This document shows, in pieces, positions 62,832 to 64,000 of a DNA stretch of 64,000 bases. The DNA is taken from assembly GCF_000012625.1 (NCBI RefSeq), contig NC_007516.1:2170001-2234000 (forward strand), read 5' to 3'. The notes below the pieces were generated by a model. It was not told where the DNA came from and ran no database searches. It worked only from the letters and a program-made list of their open reading frames with translations. Every line of letters begins with the position of its first letter. Position 1 is the first letter of the stretch. The translations under genes were made by a program, and so were the position numbers. This DNA comes from Synechococcus sp. CC9605. Lineage in GTDB: Bacteria; Cyanobacteriota; Cyanobacteriia; PCC-6307; Cyanobiaceae.

Positions 62832-64000
62832 ATGGCTGCCGCGGCCAGTGTTGCGTTGATGCACCGGATCACCAACGTTCGTTTGCCTGGCCCCCTGCCC
62901 GGGGCGGGAGACCAGCGCTATGCCGTCGACCTCGACGACCAAGGGCTGATCTGCCGCATCGACGCGATGGGCATCGAGGCGCAACAAGAGGCTCAAGAAA
63001 CCGATGCGGACTGGAAGGGCGACTGGCTCAGCCCTCGGGGTGTTGACCTGCAGATCAACGGCGGGTTGGGACTGGCCTTCCCGGAACTAAGCGAGAGAGA
63101 TCTGCCCCGGCTGGAGCAACTCCTTGAGCTGTTGTGGCGCGATGGGGTCGAAGCGATCGCCCCGACCCTGGTGACCTGCGGCATCGCTCCGCTGCGCCAG
63201 GCCATGGCCGTGCTGCGGCAGGCGCGGCAGCAACACCGACTCGGCCGTTGCCGGCTGCTGGGGGCCCATCTGGAGGGTCCCTTTCTGGCCGAAGCCCGCC
63301 GCGGTGCCCATCCCCGTGAACACCTGGCCAGCCCCAGCCTGGAGGCTCTCGAGGAACGAATCGGCGGCTTCGAAACGGAGATTGCCCTGGTGACCCTGGC
63401 CCCCGAACTGAAGGGAGCCGCTGCGGTGATCGGGAGGCTGCGGGAGCTGGGCATCAGCGTGGCCCTGGGCCACAGCGCCGCCACGGCCGAACAGGCCAGC
63501 ACCGGTTTCGATCAGGGGGTGGCCATGCTGACCCACGCCTTCAACGCCATGCCGGGGTTACACCACCGAGCACCGGGGCCACTAGGGGAAGCTTGCAGGC
63601 GCGGAGGGGTGGCCTTGGGACTGATCGCCGATGGCGTGCACGTGCACCCCACGATGGCGGTGCTGCTGCAACGGCTGGCACCGGAGCAGACGGTGCTGGT
63701 GAGCGATGCACTGGCCCCCTACGGCCTGGCCGACGGAGAGCACCGCTGGGATGAGCGGGTGTTGCTGGTGGAGAACGGCACCTGTCGCCTCGAGGACGGC
63801 ACCCTGGCGGGGGTGACCCTGCCGCAACTGGAGGGAGTCAAACGGCTGGCCCACTGGAGTGACGCCCCCAGTTCGGCGATCTGGAGCGCCACGGTGGTAC
63901 CGAGGCGGGTGATTGGCGATGCAACGGGATGCGTGGACGCCCTGGTGGGACGGCCGCTGACGCAGCTGCTGCGCTGGCACCAGAAAGAGGGTGAGCTGCA
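62832..64000 (+). CDS. nagA: N-acetylglucosamine-6-phosphate deacetylase, 3' truncated by window
   Basis: About 389 codons are visible, with no stop before the window end, so the gene runs off the edge close to its expected length. SPRGVDLQINGGLG, GAHLEGPFLAEARRGAHP, LGHSAAT, LTHAFNAMPGLHHR, GLIADGVHVHP and LVSDALAPYG are the NagA metal- and substrate-binding blocks. It deacetylates GlcNAc-6-P in aminosugar and cell-wall recycling. Start is ATG 62832, or ATG 62859 (MHRITNVRLPG), which fits the family better. Divergent from purE with overlapping leaders. Confidence 0.93.
   Translation, partial: MAAAASVALMHRITNVRLPGPLPGAGDQRYAVDLDDQGLICRIDAMGIEAQQEAQETDADWKGDWLSPRGVDLQINGGLGLAFPELSERDLPRLEQLLELLWRDGVEAIAPTLVTCGIAPLRQAMAVLRQARQQHRLGRCRLLGAHLEGPFLAEARRGAHPREHLASPSLEALEERIGGFETEIALVTLAPELKGAAAVIGRLRELGISVALGHSAATAEQASTGFDQGVAMLTHAFNAMPGLHHRAPGPLGEACRRGGVALGLIADGVHVHPTMAVLLQRLAPEQTVLVSDALAPYGLADGEHRWDERVLLVENGTCRLEDGTLAGVTLPQLEGVKRLAHWSDAPSSAIWSATVVPRRVIGDATGCVDALVGRPLTQLLRWHQKEGEL

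Overview
The window looks like a chromosome segment of a marine unicellular cyanobacterium of the Synechococcus/Prochlorococcus lineage, most likely a high-GC marine Synechococcus. The evidence is the gene content: psbD, ycf3, ycf34, a SLH-porin pair of the SomA/B type, the cyanobacterial response regulators RpaA and RpaB, PedR, NDH-1 subunits including the oxyphotosynthetic NdhM and NdhO, and carotenoid genes. The packing is also typical: start and stop codons often overlap, GTG and TTG starts are common, and many convergent genes overlap at their 3' ends. I see no insertion sequence, prophage, CRISPR array or rRNA.

Layout. 1-6.1 kb: end of a lipid-A-disaccharide-synthase-like glycosyltransferase, a small membrane protein, a TIGR01777-type epimerase, ndhO, and a leftward cysK - J-domain - GT-C glycosyltransferase chain. 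6.1-10 kb: two tandem leftward SLH porins. Both carry a Yfr1-sRNA complementary sequence at the ribosome-binding site and share an almost identical 324-bp block. Upstream is a gene-poor stretch with a 17-codon ORF behind a strong Shine-Dalgarno and two hairpins. 10-19 kb: an envelope-glycosylation-like cluster with two GT-C transferases, a GT2-GtrA fusion, two DUF2079 proteins overlapping tail to tail by 134 bp, and two uncharacterised membrane proteins. 19-21.3 kb: a psbD copy without psbC, a UPF0367 gene, an orphan ECF/Cbi-type ATPase and tRNA-Asn. 21.5-33 kb: rpaA, holB-tmk-copper ATPase, ycf3, radA, rpaB, then plsX-fabH-fabD-plsC for fatty acid and phospholipid synthesis.

33-46 kb: DUF218-tsaB-ycf34, a CCA-adding enzyme, an RRM protein, crtP-crtB, ndhM-DUF3172, a RbcR/NdhR-type LysR regulator, a Z-ISO/NnrU protein, ndhF-ndhD and a LapA-like protein. 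46-64 kb: scpA, a sugar-nucleotide transferase, metF, pedR, CYTH, NAD kinase, ndhA-I-G-E, gltA, sixA, a DUF3352 protein, rhodanese-hrcA, trpB, a SUI1 factor, cysC, an AI-2E-type exporter, a small membrane protein, purE, and nagA cut by the window end.

How it works together: photosynthetic electron transport (PsbD, Ycf3, eight NDH-1 subunits, Ycf34), its redox and light regulators (RpaA, RpaB, PedR, RbcR), carotenoid synthesis and envelope biogenesis dominate. The most unusual parts are the porin post-transcriptional control region with its tiny ORF, the glycosylation cluster, and a pair of small membrane proteins (18.3 and 61.6 kb) with the same acidic/histidine motifs. All identifications come from reading the sequence and recalling families; no searches were run.
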